From Cryptomeria japonica (Eukaryota > Streptophyta > Pinopsida > Cupressales > Cupressaceae), in NCBI RefSeq assembly GCF_030272615.1, contig NC_081411.1:833702136-833766135 (forward strand): 64,000 nucleotides of DNA. The letters run 5' to 3'. The position numbers and the translations under genes are program-made. The number at the start of each line of letters is the position of its first letter. The first letter of the stretch is position 1. Shown piece after piece: positions 41,301 to 56,300 of this stretch. The notes below the pieces were generated by a model. That model was not told the origin of the DNA. It searched no databases and saw only the letters and a list, made by a program, of their open reading frames with translations.

Positions 41301-44300
41301 ATCTAATGGTGCCAAATGTTAATGCTGTGGTGATTCATTCAGAATATTTGAATTTTAATATATTTGATGTGAACCTTTATATATATCAGCAACCTATGTT
41401 GCAAGTCATGGGTATGATTTAGGGATGGAAGAGAAAATAAAGGTTTAATTCATTAAGCCAGGTATTTATTTGAATTCTGTTTTCACCAGGCTTCATCGTC
41501 TCTAAGGGAAAGAGGAGTTCGATTCACTGAAGAAAAATATTAAAGTGCAATCAAAGCTGTCAGATTTCTTTATGCAGAGGACCCGATTCAAATAAGGAGC
41601 TGATTCAATAAGAGAAAGTATACGATTGCAGCCATCTAAGGAATTATTTCTTGGTGAAGAGCACATTGGTTTACTATGATTCATCCTAAGGTGGTTCTAA
41701 GCGGTTTTTGTCGTGATTCATTGGTATAAGATGCAACTATAATCTGGGCCGAACAACCAAGCTGGGTATATATCTCTGATACTTTCCTGCAATAGCACAT
41801 TTCTACTCATGGTTAAAGAAGTATCGATTGGGCCCTCTCTGTAGAAGATCAATACCTATTGACTTGGTGACTTCCAATGCCAAGAACAAATCATCATATA
41901 TCTTCAGCGGGATGTTAATCCATAACATGACTGGTGAAAACTATGTAATGTCAGAGATTCTGATTTCTAATTTAAGTTTCAAATTGTTCTTGAATATTTA
42001 ATTTCCAGTATATAGTTCGTTATTGTTTTGTTGCAAAATATAGGAATCATAGGATGAATGAGTTTAAGGTGTCATAAAAATTGTTTATAAAAAATTATTT
42101 GGGATTACATTGCAAGTTTCTGGTAGAAAACAGTAAGGGTATATTTCAAGCTTCCACAAGAAGGTGCACTATTCCTCAAGCTTTTTCTCTCATTCATAGA
42201 TATAAATCATACATATAAATTATATGGTATCCAGTAGCATTGTGCTAAAACCTATCCTCTAGGCCCAATGCAACTCCAAAAATTGCGTCCACAAAATCAG
42301 GACCAAAGCCAAAAATGCTTCTAAACAGTTTGTGTGGAAAAGCTTCCACAACTCATATCATGCTGTCAAAAGAATATTTGAATGCTGGAAAACATGCACA
42401 TTCAAGTTTCACAGCATTCAAATGGGCCATCTCGAATTACGTGGATCACTTTGTGAACAAGTAGATATCAAAGGCCCTTACACGTAGACAAACACAAAAA
42501 ATAAATGTAATAATATTGAGAAACGGATATTAAAAAATAGGCTCATTTAAAGAAACCAAATAAGAGCATCTTGAACTCTAAAACAGAATTCTGTACAAAG
42601 GAATGATCTTTTAAATTGCAGGTTCCATGTTTGAGACATATGTTCTGATATTTTCATGTTGCATGAATAGCATTCACTCAAATTTTATAGGCTCCAGATT
42701 TTAGTTGAGTGAAGGCACTTTTACTCATATGATATATCATCTTCAGACCAAATATATCTGTACAAGAATTTGTCTACATAATAACAAAATCAGAAGCCTT
42801 TAGCTTTTGGAAGATCGGTAATGTGATTTAAACAACAAATATATCCCAATACTGATATCAAAAATGTTGTTCTCCTGCTAAACAAAACTGAGAAGAGTCC
42901 AATTCTTTGTAGTCCAGTATTCATTTTGAACACTTTCCTTCCACGTTTGCATCATTCATTAAAAAAACACCTCTCTTTTCATATGATAAATATTTTCTTT
43001 TTGTCAATGTCTACAGCAGACTATAGCCGACATGTTAACTGAGTATAAATAAGGAAACCAACCTCGTTACTTTACAAAACTGGATACACAGCAAATAGGG
43101 AACCCGCCAAGAATGGGGAAAGAGCTGCCAAATCTCTTCATTCGCTCGGAGTTGACGCTTAATCCAAGCATAGCGACGCTCTGCCTTGTCCAATTTTGCC
43201 ACTTCTGCTCTTCAAAAAAACGAAATATTTATCAGACATTTAAAACTACAGGAAAAAGGCAGTTACAACTCCAAAGCTAGGTTAAAATTAGATTTGTTTC
43301 TTAAACTCAAGAAAAATATCAAAATATCATTCAAAATAAAATTGAAAGATGTCCAAGCAGAGACCAACCTGTCCCTTCAAATATTTGTTGATATGCTGTA
43401 AGCTCCTTATTGCACACAGTTCGTATCAGTTCCTCCCTCACAGAAGGTTCAAAAGCATCAACAACCAAGCAAGCATCAGCCAATTGTTGCATCAAATTAC
43501 TATCTTCCTTCAGCCTTGCTGTCCCCAAGCTTCACACAGATTTAAGGATTTATCAGAAGAATTTTGTTAGTTTAGAATTTAAACTCAATTCAAGAAAGGA
43601 ACATATGCAAGATAGAAAATAGCACATCAGAAACAAATCAACTAAATTAGATATGTACAGTTGATTAAGATTCCAAAAGCAATAAAGAAAAATCAACAAA
43701 AAAAAATGGCATAGATAGTAGATACTTCTAAGTTCAGAATTTCATAAACAATAAAATTTACTCAAACAACTGTCTTGCAAGTAAAATCCCAGAAAAAACA
43801 TGTTTGGGAGCTCTATTTGAATTTAAAAGATCAGATTCCATCATTAAATTAAGTTCACTTTTATAGATTGTAATATCTCCTTGAGCCCACCATTTCAGGT
43901 TTATTCATCCCTTGAATCTGCATGATTGCAACCATCAAAAACTTTTAAAGGAAAGACAAAAAAAAAACTTTCCCATGTATCATCTAAACATGCACTAATG
44001 TTTCAAGCAAAAGAAAAATTAAATAAAAAGTTGTGCACAGATATTCCTGTTAGAATAGATAACTTAAGTTGTGCACACATATTGCTGTCAGAATATATAT
44101 ATATATATATATAGTTGTGAATATACTTGAAATCTGGAAATTCCATGTAGATTGACACATTCAACTCTGGTGAACTAATCATAAGTATGATCTAAGGTAA
44201 TTGGTTACAGTGAGGAGAACGGTGTTGGGGTCACCTTTAAGGCACGCCACTTCATGGTCAAAGACCGGGGAGTCCCATGAAGCCAAAGGAGCATGGGGGA

Positions 44301-47300
44301 TGCTGCCTTTGGGCCTGTAAAGGGGAGGCTTCCTGGGCACCTTGCTGTAACAGGCCATACACCTTCTGTCATACTGACTGAATCTGTAACCCTGGGTTGT
44401 GGGACAGGTATTGTAAAGTGGAGGAAAACAGTGATAGGGCGCCACACTAGGTAGGCCACCTCATTGATGGCATTGGCCACTTGAGGTCAATGGGGTTAAG
44501 CCGCCCTTGAGCCTAGGGTGGAGGACTAGTTGGCCACCATGCTTAGCCATCCTATCCCACATTCCATTCCTGTGATTGGACTCTTGAAAATAAGTTCATG
44601 TTGTACATTAGTAGGATTTTAGGATCTGTTATAATCATGTATCTTATAAATTTATACCTCCTAACTTGTCTACAGGACTCCACTTCAGCATATCAGGTAT
44701 TTATTTATCTTCTCCTACTTTTCTCAAAGCATTCAGTTGAAGGAACATTATATCTGAGCAGATTCTTCAAGGTTTATAGGCCTTCAAATTGCAATTATTA
44801 TAACAGTTGGAGATATATCTATTTACAGCTAAGTTAAATACAAGATTGTAGGACAGAGACATAATATGAATTGAATCTGATATTACTGAGTTATTAATTA
44901 ATGAATTATTCTCTTGAAATTGAACTGAATTGATTAGACAGTGGCTTAATTGGGGAATTCCAGAGAGGGACATTACAAGTGGTATCAGAACATGTTCCTG
45001 CCAACCTGAGGGAATTAGTAGATGCAATTAAGTCAGCGAACTTTAAGTGCTCTAGAAAGAGAGAAAAAGAAAGCTACAATAGCCATGGAACATGAGTTCA
45101 GAACCTTTATGGAGCAAACTACTCGAGCCCTACAAAACATAACAGCAACCATAGGTAATCTTAGGACAAACCAAGGGAATGAAAGGGAAAGATCTCCAAG
45201 TCAATCAGAAAGTGATAATAGGATCACCCGCGAGTCTACCCCAAGAGAAAATGTACACTCTTTCCTAGTTAGAGAGGAGCCATCCAGAGGTGGTGAGCAA
45301 ACTCATATCCCTGGGATAAGGTAACTTGCTGCAGAATACGCAAGATCAGACCCTAAAATTAAAATAAGTATTCCCTTCTCTGAATTTTGTGAAGCCGATT
45401 CAAGGAGAAACTATAGGAAAAAAAAGACACAACCTAACATGGAGATACAAAACAAGGTGAGGAAAATGACCATTCCCAACTTCGATGGATCCAGGAAAAT
45501 CTCAGCTAATTCATGGATTCAAAAGTTAGAGACTTACCTCACCCTTTGTCCTATGATAGAAAGGGATGCTATCACATTTTCCATACTACACTTAGAAGGA
45601 ACAGCACATGAATGGTGGCATCATGGCCTAGTTACACATGCCTTCAAGGATAAACTTATTGAGAGGTTTGACCACAGCCACCCCCAAAAACATTTCAAGG
45701 AGCTTACAAGGATAAGACAAAAGGGAACTCTTGAGGAATAGATCTCAGAATTTCAAAGGTTAGCCGTTATGGTCCCAGGGATATCCGAAGAGAGACTCAT
45801 CTACCTATTCATAGAGGGGCTAACCGATGCAACCCGAGGTTTAGCAAGTGTTTTTGATCACATGGAAACGACATGGAATGAAGAAGAGGAAACGACATCA
45901 CATGGAAATGACATCAAATGAAGAAGAGGAAACCCCAAATAAAAGAGTAAAATACAACAAAGATAATGAGGATGGTACTTTGGCGTCCATCTCAAGGGCA
46001 TCAAAAAACCACACTTTTAGAATCCGAGGAGTAATTAAAGGAAAAAAGGTGACGGCTCTTATAGACAATGGAGCTACACATTACATTATAGATGAAGATT
46101 TAGCCAAAAGATTGGGGTTGAAAGCACAAGACTTCAAGGGATTTAAGGTAGCTCTAGTTGATGGATTTACAACCTCATGTACCAGAAAGATCCCTCAACT
46201 TGATATCTCTATAGGAAAATATGAGATTAAGGATAAATTATGTACTATAAAGTTAGGGGACCCATATTTAATTTTGGCCATCCCTTGGTTAGATTCGCTG
46301 GGGGATATTAATCTGAACTTTTCAAAGTTAGAATTGAGTTTCGAGAACAATGGGGAAAGGATTATGTTGCAAGGACTCTCTGATGGATCCCCTATGGTAG
46401 TTTCAACAAAAAAAATTGGAAAAATCCTTAGTCATAATCAAGTAGAGTGAGTAGTGTTGATGTGTTTTTTTATACACAAGCGAACACAGAATAAAATACC
46501 CAAAAGTATCTTATCCTCTCTTGAACAAAGCTTCTCAAATGTTGAAGATTGGCTTAAGGATCACTTGAGACAAATCCAAGGTTCATAAATGTCGCGTCAC
46601 GACGTGTGGATAAGCACAGTTGGTTGATGTGATTGCACGTATCACAAAGGGACTTACGTTGAATTGTCGAATGCTTGAATCGTTGGAACTCGATCATCTG
46701 GCGTTGCAATCTTGTGATGCTTTTCTTGTTCTAAACTAACTTAAGTTGGAAAAAAGGGCAAAAGATGAAGGGTTGAGAGTCTATTCTAATCCTAAGAATG
46801 CAAGAAAATGGGTGAATGATTAGATGGAATCCTACTGAGCGAGGTCTCACCATCAACTTGAACAATTTGACACAAGCTCAGTGCAATCTTCTAAGGACAT
46901 TTCAAAGATGTTCAAATCATTACCATCAAACATTGCTCACCATTCAAGTTAATGCATAAACAATGGACGCATAACAATTTGAGGTTAGGTTCATATCATT
47001 CCAATTGACCATGCAAGGCACACTTACAATCAGCAAGAGGCTAGTGGTAGGGACTAAATAGATTCCACACAAATACATTCAACAAATTCTTCCATTCAAT
47101 CTAATCAACATGAAAACAAATTGAGAAGTAAAGACCATCCAAGTCGTTGAAGTAACAAATCAAATTCACCATAACTTCAATGAAATCAATTGTTCTTTAC
47201 AACAAGGCTTTGACAACACTCTCTGCCTTCTCCTAATCTAACTTCTACTCTAATTGCTATTCACTATTCTATTCTTCAAAAACTATCTATTCTTCTATTC

Positions 47301-50300
47301 CTCTATTCACTACTCTATCACTATTAACCTTTACAAATGAAGAGCTTGAGCCTTTTATAATGCTCTCAATACAATTCAATGGCTCAAATCAATTTGAGAT
47401 CAATGGCCGAGATTTTACAATGAAAACCCTAATTAGGGTTTGTTACGACAAACTCTATTCTGGCCAATGAAATAATTGCAACACTTTGACACAGGTCATC
47501 TCCAGAATATTCGACCAATAGATAACATGGGTAGGTGCCTCAAAGTTTGTGCCTTCATATGATGAGCCTGGTTCATTGAATCTAGACATGTTGATGTGGA
47601 ACTTCTCTGATTGGCGAGTGGTGACTGGGATGATGACTAGAATTCCACATGTAACTTGCACTTGTAGGCTTGATAGATCATCATGAAGGAATATTTCTTG
47701 ATACTCAACATTATCCAGACTCAGCGATGATGATGATGATCTTCAATTCTTTGATTAACTCTTCTGAAACTATCCTCTTGAGGGCTTCAATCATGGAAGT
47801 GTAAGGTATAGATCTTGGTTTTGAAGTATTGATGTGCCTTAGAACGAACTCTTGATGTCACCACTGCTTCTTTTCTTTGGAATTCCTTCTCTGTGACTCC
47901 TTGGTGCTATGAGAGTTGAGATTTCTCTTGGGCATTCTATGCTTGTAAATGAAGTTTTCTTCCTTGCATGGTGATGTAAATCTTACAATCTTTCTCCTTT
48001 TGCTTTGCAATCACCATCCTCTCTCATCTGCAAAACAAAACAAATATGATATCAAATACATAATATATCTTTGATAGTTCTTCTAACTTAATATATCCCT
48101 TGATTTTATGTGTTTTGCAGGTTTGATAAGAGGATTTAGAGAGAATTCGCCTTCATGAAGCAGCACTTGAAGTTGTTTTTTGCTCCTAGAGAGGAGCTCC
48201 TGAAGTTCACTCCACCCTCTGATATTCATGAAATTACCCTTAACTTACCTTTGAACTCACTTTCATTCATTTATCTTCATTGTTGAGCCTTTCCACCATT
48301 TATTGATGCAAATATGATGAATTGCCCTTAGGGAAGACTACTAGAAGAAATTCGCTCCCCCTGCTCAGTTTATGAAGTTCGCTTTCAACTCAAAATCACT
48401 ATTTCTTTGCATGCGAAGTTTACTCTTGGAGGTCACCACATGAAATTCTCTCTCAAACTCATTCTCATGAAGTTCACTCTCCATCTACAAGACATGAAGT
48501 TCGCTCATATACCTTGAGTTGTGAAGTTCACTCATGTGCTTCAAGTTGTGAAGTTCGCTCATGTACCTCAAAACATGAAGTTTGCTCATTCCTTCTAGTT
48601 CATGAAGTTAACTTCTTACTCGTCTTTCATCATTCAAAATCGTTCTCCTTTAGGCATGCTAAAGTATCAAATTAGCTCTAGAAAATGATCTATTATCTGC
48701 CTTGTATCTTGTTTTGGGCAAATCCACTCAACTATGTTGATCCTTGAAGTTTGCTCATGTGCTTTCATTCCTGAAGTTCGCTCATGTCATTGAGTTTGTG
48801 AAGTTCGCTCATGTGTCTTCATCTTTGAAGTTCTCTATTATGCCTTCATTCTTGAAGTTCGCTCATCCTCTTGAGATAATGAATTTCGCTCATCTTATTG
48901 AGTTCATGAAGTTTGTTTCAAATTGAATCAACTCAAGGTAAATATTTTCAAATTCCTTTCACTCCTCTACTTCCAACATGAACTTCGCTCATCTACCTCA
49001 AACCATGAAGTTCGCTCATGTAGATGAAGTTGTGAAGTTCGCTCACTGATGCTCAAACATGAAGTAAACCTCTTGAGGGCTTGGAGATGAAGTAGATTTC
49101 AAACGAGCTTGTCTTCAATCATTTTGTTGCATATTGATTCAATCTTTAGGTTTTGCTCAAACTCACACTCAAACAAGGCTTTTAGAGAAATTCGCTCCAA
49201 GGGTGATGGTCATGAAGTACGCTCCTGAAGGTATGCACATGAAGTGAAGGTTCTAACTTACTCATTTTACACCTCACACAGGGATATCCACCTGACTCCT
49301 GGCTTTTGACCACCTATACCCCTCTAATGCAAATGCTAATAGCTAAGGACCCTAACGCTATCTTAGAAAGCAAGGAAAAAGTGGGGGTCCCCATTTGCAA
49401 TGGGGCGATGTGTGAATACCTCACAACAAGTAGCCCAATGCCTAATCTTAGACAAAACCACTTCCAAAGGTAAAGAAGTCCATATAGATATCCAACCATT
49501 GCTAAATAAACACAAAAAGGTTTTTGATAATATCCCCCTAGGTTTACCTCCCAAAAGAGGTTTTGAACATTCTATTGAGTTAGAGGAAGAGACAAAACCA
49601 GTAGTCACCACACCCTACTACCATCCACACAAATATAAGGAGGAAATTGAAAAAACCATAAAGGAGTTATTAGAGATGGGACACATTCAACCAAGTTGTA
49701 GCCCATTCGCTTCATCCATTTACTCTCCAAGAAAAAAGATGGTACGATGAGGATGTGCATTGACTATAGGGCACTAAATTGATAATCTTATGAGAATCAA
49801 CTTGGTAAACAAAACAAGGCCGACTTCTTGTGAGAGATAGCCTCCCTTTAAGAAGAGGTACGATGGGATATAAAAGGAAGGTAAGATAAGGAAGGGGGAG
49901 GCATGGAGATTGGAAAAAGGAAAATCATTTTAAAAAAGAGCAGCCTATTGTAATAAGCAGACATCATATTCAAAAGAGAAGCGAATTTACAAAGGCAGAA
50001 ATTAGCATAAGCAGTAATTCTAATTAATCTCAAAGGATAGCGACCCAATTAAGTAAGAGATTATATAAAAATAATAATTAAGTTTTACCTAGAGATTAAG
50101 AGGAAGAGTTGAGAGTTGTGACTCTTCCAAAGGGGTAGAAATATTGAAAGGGCATGACTACACCCCCGTATTGATGGGAATCATTGAAGGAGAGAACACA
50201 AGGCATCAACGAACAAGGGCAGATCTGATATAAGATAATCAGATTCAGGCATACAGGGATTTAGTATTGCAACTGTGATTTGAAATGAAATAATAATAAA

Positions 50301-53300
50301 CATTAATGTCAATAGTGTGTATGCAGTCCAAAGCTGTGTGTGTGTGTGGTGTGTGGTGTGTGGTGTGCAACTGTGTGTGTGTGTGCATGTGTGTGTGTTG
50401 CAACTGTGATTTGATATGATATAATAATTCTTGTGGTAGGCCGCATAATAAACATTAATATCAATAGTGTGTATGCAGTCCAAAGCTGGTTGTCTGTGTG
50501 TATGTGTGTGTATTTTCACATGCTTGTTTAAGTGCTGAAATCAATCACAGTAGGAATAATAAGGGAATGCAAGGAGGGGAAACAGCAATGAGGTCCTCTT
50601 CTAAGCACGCCACCTCATGCTAGTGACCAATGGTCCCGTACAGCCAAGGGGGTGCAAGAAGTGCTGCCCTTGGGCTTAGGAGGACAGGATTCTCGGGACA
50701 CCCTACTGTAGTTGCCCCAAAACCCTACCATGGTTGACCATGGGATTAAGGATTCCAATCAAAGGGAATGCAAGGAGGGGAAACAGCAATGAGGTCCTCT
50801 TCTAAGCACGCCACCTCATGCTAGTGACCAACGGTCCCGTACAGCCAAGGGGGTGCAAGAAGTGCTGCCCTTGGGCTTAGGAGGACAGGATTCTCGAGAC
50901 ACCCTATTGTAGTTGCCCCAAAACCCTACCATGGTTGACCATGGGATTAAGGATTCCAATCAAAGGGAATGGAATAGGATGGCATGATGAAGGGGAATGG
51001 TTATAGAACACCTTACTAGGTACACCACCTCATTTATAGTGTGTATGCAGTCCAAAGCTCTGTGTGTGTGTGTGTGTGTAAATTTTCACATGCTTGTTTA
51101 AGTGCTGAAATCAATCACAGTAGGAATAATAAGGGAATGCAAGGAGGGGAAACAGCGATGAGGTCCTCTTCTAAGCACGCCAGCTCATGGTGGTGACCAA
51201 TGGTACCATACAGCCAAGGGGGTGCAAGGAGTGCTTCCCTTGGGCTTAGGAGGAAAGAATTCTCAGGACACCCTATTGTAGTTGCCCCAAAACCCTACCA
51301 TGGTTGACTATGGGATTAAGGATTCCATTTAAAGGGAATGGAATAGGATGGCATGATGAAGGGGAACGGTTATAGGACACCTTACTAGGTACAGCACCTC
51401 ATATGGATGGCAAAGGACACATGAGGCCATGAGGGATGGTATATCCTCTCTTGGGCCTAGGGTAGAGGATCTCTAGGTTACCTTATCAAGTCACCTTATC
51501 CTAGCTTCCCTATGGTTGAATTCCATTAATAAATTAGGTATATCATATGGTTTAGTTAATGTTCCACTATTCCATTTCTTGTTTTACTTGGAATTGTGAT
51601 TTTAGGGCAAAAAATGGGGCATTTACAAAAAGGGGACACTACACCTTATTTGAAAGTAATCAAATCTCTATACTGTTGTTCTGAATCTTAGTTCTAATGG
51701 TTTGTATTGTTTGTTCGTGAAATAATAATTGATAGTTCGATATATATTTACAAAGGAGACGAAAGCTCATTATATAGAGATTACAAGACAATCTTTCCAT
51801 AATAGAAACGATCACAAATAGAAACACAAAAGGCATAAACAAAAGTTACTAAAAACAACTAACTAACATACTAAATAGAAAGTTCCTAACTAAACAATTT
51901 AAATGACTTAAATGGCCATTTAATATTACAATATTACTTTAATACCCTCCCTTAGTGGTCATTATACTAACTACCCTACATAGAAGATTGCCTCCATCTC
52001 CACAAAACGGTCTGCGACATAAGCCTGTTGTTGAGACCCTCCTTGGTTGGCCTACTGATCAGCCAACCACTTTCTGTAGAACTTTTGGATATGACCAAGT
52101 TTACCACTTGCCTTTGAACCTTCCAAAATGATGTTGGGTAACGAATCCATCCCTCCCTTTATCTAGAGACACTAAGATCAACTTCTCAAAAAAAAAATCG
52201 ATTTTTGTTGATAAAAAATCGACAAGAAACTGAAACCACAATTTTGTGGAAAAATCATCAAACCCTTAATGTGATGCTGAAATCACACACCTTCATTTTT
52301 GTGAAAAAACGATAAAAACCCAAAAAACAGCAACACCCTACATGATTTTTTGTGAAAACCCTTCATGATTTTTTTTGGAAAAAAATCAAAAAACCCTCTA
52401 GAAACCACGATTTTTTTTCAAAAAAATTGCCAAAAATAGAAAATCTTCGCATGTTAGAACCCTAGCTGAAGTAAAAAGGAAGACGATATCATGTGGAAAA
52501 AACCAGGTGGCACTTAAACCCTAGCCGTCACTAGTCGTGCAAACTCGATCGTGGAAAAAACCAAAGCCATGAGCAAAGGAAAGGGTAGCTGTCACACCTG
52601 TCTCATCGTACATGTAGAATACCAAAAGATGTGCAAAAACACAAGCATAGGTAGAGAATAGAACCCACAAGTTTCATAAAAACATGCAACCTTTAGAACT
52701 GGCAGCATTGAGCTGCAAAAAAAAAATCACTCGTGCAAAATAATAGTCACAGGCAACAAAATTGCGCAAAAAAAATGTCGTGTGATCTTCAGAGAAAATC
52801 CGTCACAAAAGAAAAATGACATGAGTTTTCAAAACCCTCTGCGATTTACAGCTATTGAAAAACCCTTGACATCCATAAAAAAACGCCTCAACAAACCTGC
52901 ATTTCTCAGACAAAAGCCTTTCCAGAATTTGCAAATAAAATCCACGAAAGACAAACCCTTGATTTTGTTTGTAAAAAAATCGAAAAAGAACTTCTGAAAA
53001 TAATTTTTCAGGATCACCACACTACGATTTTTCATAAAAAATCATAAGAAAAACTTTCGGAAATAAATTCCATGTAAAGAAGCTACGAATTTTATTAAAA
53101 AATTTGACAAACAAATTTCGTAAGCTCTGATATCATGAAATAATAATCGATAGTTCTTTATATATTTACAAAGGAAACGAAGGCTCCTTATATGGAGATT
53201 ACAAGACGATCTTTCCATAATGGAAACGATCGAGAATAGAAACATGAAAGGCATAAACAGAAGTTACTAAAAACAACTAACTGACATACAAAAAATAAAG

Positions 53301-56300
53301 TTACTAACTAAATTATTTAAATGACTTAAAAGACCAAATTATTTAAATGACTTAAATGACCATTAAATATTACAATATTACTTAAATAGTTCGTTAGTAG
53401 GGTTTTAGTGTGGGGAATGATATTTATTTATTGCAAATCTCAAATAATAATGTGTAAATATATGCATAGACTGAAAAGCACAATTACATTATCTTTTCAC
53501 ACATTAATCTGGAAGCTCAAGAGGCACCAGTAAATAATTTACAAACACAACATAGAGATATTTATTTCTGACCTCTTCTTTTGGTAGAATTGAATGTTGA
53601 TAACAATTTATAATTACTTCAATCGCTCAATTTGCAGTCTTCACTTAGACCCTTCAATCTTTATGCATATGGCTGCACCATGGCTCAATAGTATATCAAT
53701 TCCAATGTCCACAAATAAATTCCAGACCAGACCTTACAAGGATAATTCATACGTTTGATGCAATCCTGAGTTACAAATCTCCTACATGCACAACAGATGG
53801 AAGGTCTACCAGCAAAGAGCTCCAAAATACAAAATATACGCCCCTATGGTCATGTTCAGCTCGTGAACTCATGCTATGTTGAAGCTCACAGATCTGCTTT
53901 TATCCTTGGTACTCAAAAATCATAACACCAAAGCTCATAATACCTCACCATGTTCCATTGCTCAGCCTCTATTCCCATGTCCAGTAGAGATATGTATTTC
54001 CACCACAAAAGCAATATCAATATTAATGATCACCAACGCTTAGATATAAAAGGTGGATGTCGTCCTATACAAACTGTTGGGATTGTTGCAACTCAAAAAT
54101 CTTGATCATTGCTAGGGAAGAGGCCATGAACTAATGTAATATCTTCTAAACGGTTCAAACGGCTCTGAATCCCCAATTTGCACCAGCCATGCCTTCTACT
54201 CGGCCCTAGCTTTCTTTACATGGCCAAAAATTTTACACCCTTCTAAAATGCTCATAACTACACAAAAAGCTTCCAACAATACCTCGAAAAGCCACGCCAA
54301 TACAACTAACATTTGCCTCCTCTTTCATTTGAATAGATTCATAACAATAATATCATATTAATTTATGGCATCCAACATTTATGCCATACGCACATAATTT
54401 TATTGAAGCTGCTCTCGTATCATCTAGACATAACAAACCAATTCCATCAAATTAAATGATACTCACCCAATGAATAGCAAATTACAAAAAAATCTCCAAC
54501 TCTACAAGTTTGTCTCAGAATGAGACTTACAAAAATTTCAAAAAACCTCCACAAACTGAACTATGAAGTGCAATTGCGAATCCTAAAACAAATCCACCCC
54601 AAAGATGGAATTGGGTTTTCGTCCAATCCACCCAAACCCAAGGGTTTTCCTCCTATGGCTTGTTGAACCAAAAGCCAGAAGCTCCCAGAGCTCTTTAAGA
54701 AAATAAAATAAACTAAGCATATCCAAAATGAGTCGCTTACTATTCTTTTGAAACATTTCGGAGAAGCTTCTAGAAGAAAAACCAAATTTCCCACACTTTT
54801 AATATTTACCTTTAGCCCAAGGGAAAAAATAAAGTGACACTCTTATAATTTTTTATTGACATAAAATAAGTCACTTTATAAACAACCATAGTCCAACACT
54901 AATTTATTAAATACAAATAATCTCAAAAAGCTTAGGAATATTCAATTATTAATTAAATTTATGACTCTTTTAAATAATTAAGATTAGTCCTCATTAAATT
55001 TACTTACTTTCGACAGCTTAATTTCAACTATTTAACTATTTTCTAAGGTCAAAATAAAGGGAACATTACAACCTGGACTTCCCCAACATGTCTAGGTGTA
55101 GAAAGACAGAAACTCCCGAAGTTATGAGGAATGGGTCTAAAGATCATGTTCGGCATTGTAAAACATTTGAGACTATTTGGATGGCAAGTGATCAGGAGCA
55201 CAAAGATTATTGGCTTAAAGTGAACAATCCACAACCTTATGGAATGCACTAAAGAAAGCATTCGAGGTAGAATTCAAATCGTTGAAGGAAAACAACAAGA
55301 TCATAGCAGAAATTTATAACAAAAAGCAAGGAAAGCATGAGAACATAAAAGCCTATAATCGCATTCTGAAGTCAGATTAAGTCAACTTGGTGAACTTGGA
55401 AAACTAGCTGACGGATGGATTAAAGAAAAGATGGCAAAGTTGATTATAATTGTGGGTGATTCACAACTTCCAATACCAACTCAATAACCAGCTCGAAAAA
55501 ACAAAATTAGATTGAGAACATGAGTCGAATAAGGCATTGAGTTTCTTTATCTTTCACTTTTATCTTTTCTTGAAAGAATTGGGTGGGTTCTTCATGAGAG
55601 CTATCACCAATCTTCAAAACTACCTTCTTGACGTACAAGATAGGTGTCCATCATCATCACAAGAGTCATCTGATTTTTATGTCCATCTCCATGTAAATGA
55701 CATTTCTTTATCTTTACCCTTCTTCTCATTAGAATGAGGAAACTCAAGGTGTAGCTTCTTGTACCTCTCATCCAAATGGCCATCTTTGTTATAATGGGAG
55801 CAATGGAAGTTGCCCTTACTTCTACCCTATGAGTTATTAGTGGAAGTTGCATTCTCGTTGCTCCCTTTGTCATCATCCTCATTTTTGGTACCACCAAACT
55901 ATTGCTCATCACTTTGATTCCATATAGGATAAAATTGCTTGTGCAGAAGACCCTTCAAAGTCTTCCCACTAAAAGATTAATAGCACTTCCCTCCCCAGCA
56001 ATGAGAGTGCATAGCTCTCATACCAAGTAAGATCATGCCAATAAAAGCGTTGATTGGGAAAGGATTTTTTTGTTGTGGGGGCAACTAATGGAGACTGAAG
56101 TATACATCCATTTAGACATCCATTAGTCCTCTTCATGATGCTAATCTCAACATTATTTGGTTCAATATCAACTTTTGGCTCCACTTTGAAGAATAAACCC
56201 TTAGAGGACATACCTTGCTCCCTTTCCTATCTCTCCAAATCTCTATCTTCCATGTTCTCTTTTGAGATTTGCATTTTGGAGATTAGGACCAGCATCATGC

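Noticed and set aside
13565-41684. Similar 60-77 codon minus-strand frames at 13565-13798 and 41502-41684
   Set aside because: Similarity comes from two copies of the same LTR; no start context or motif supports coding.
48744-48926. Open frame with a KFAHV-type 10-residue period as a repeat protein
   Set aside because: Only 60 codons are open; neighbouring repeats shift frame and contain stops, so the DNA repeat is the simpler explanation.
48148-49250. CRISPR-like array
   Set aside because: Repeats are degenerate with similar, not unique, spacers, and the context is plant nuclear DNA.
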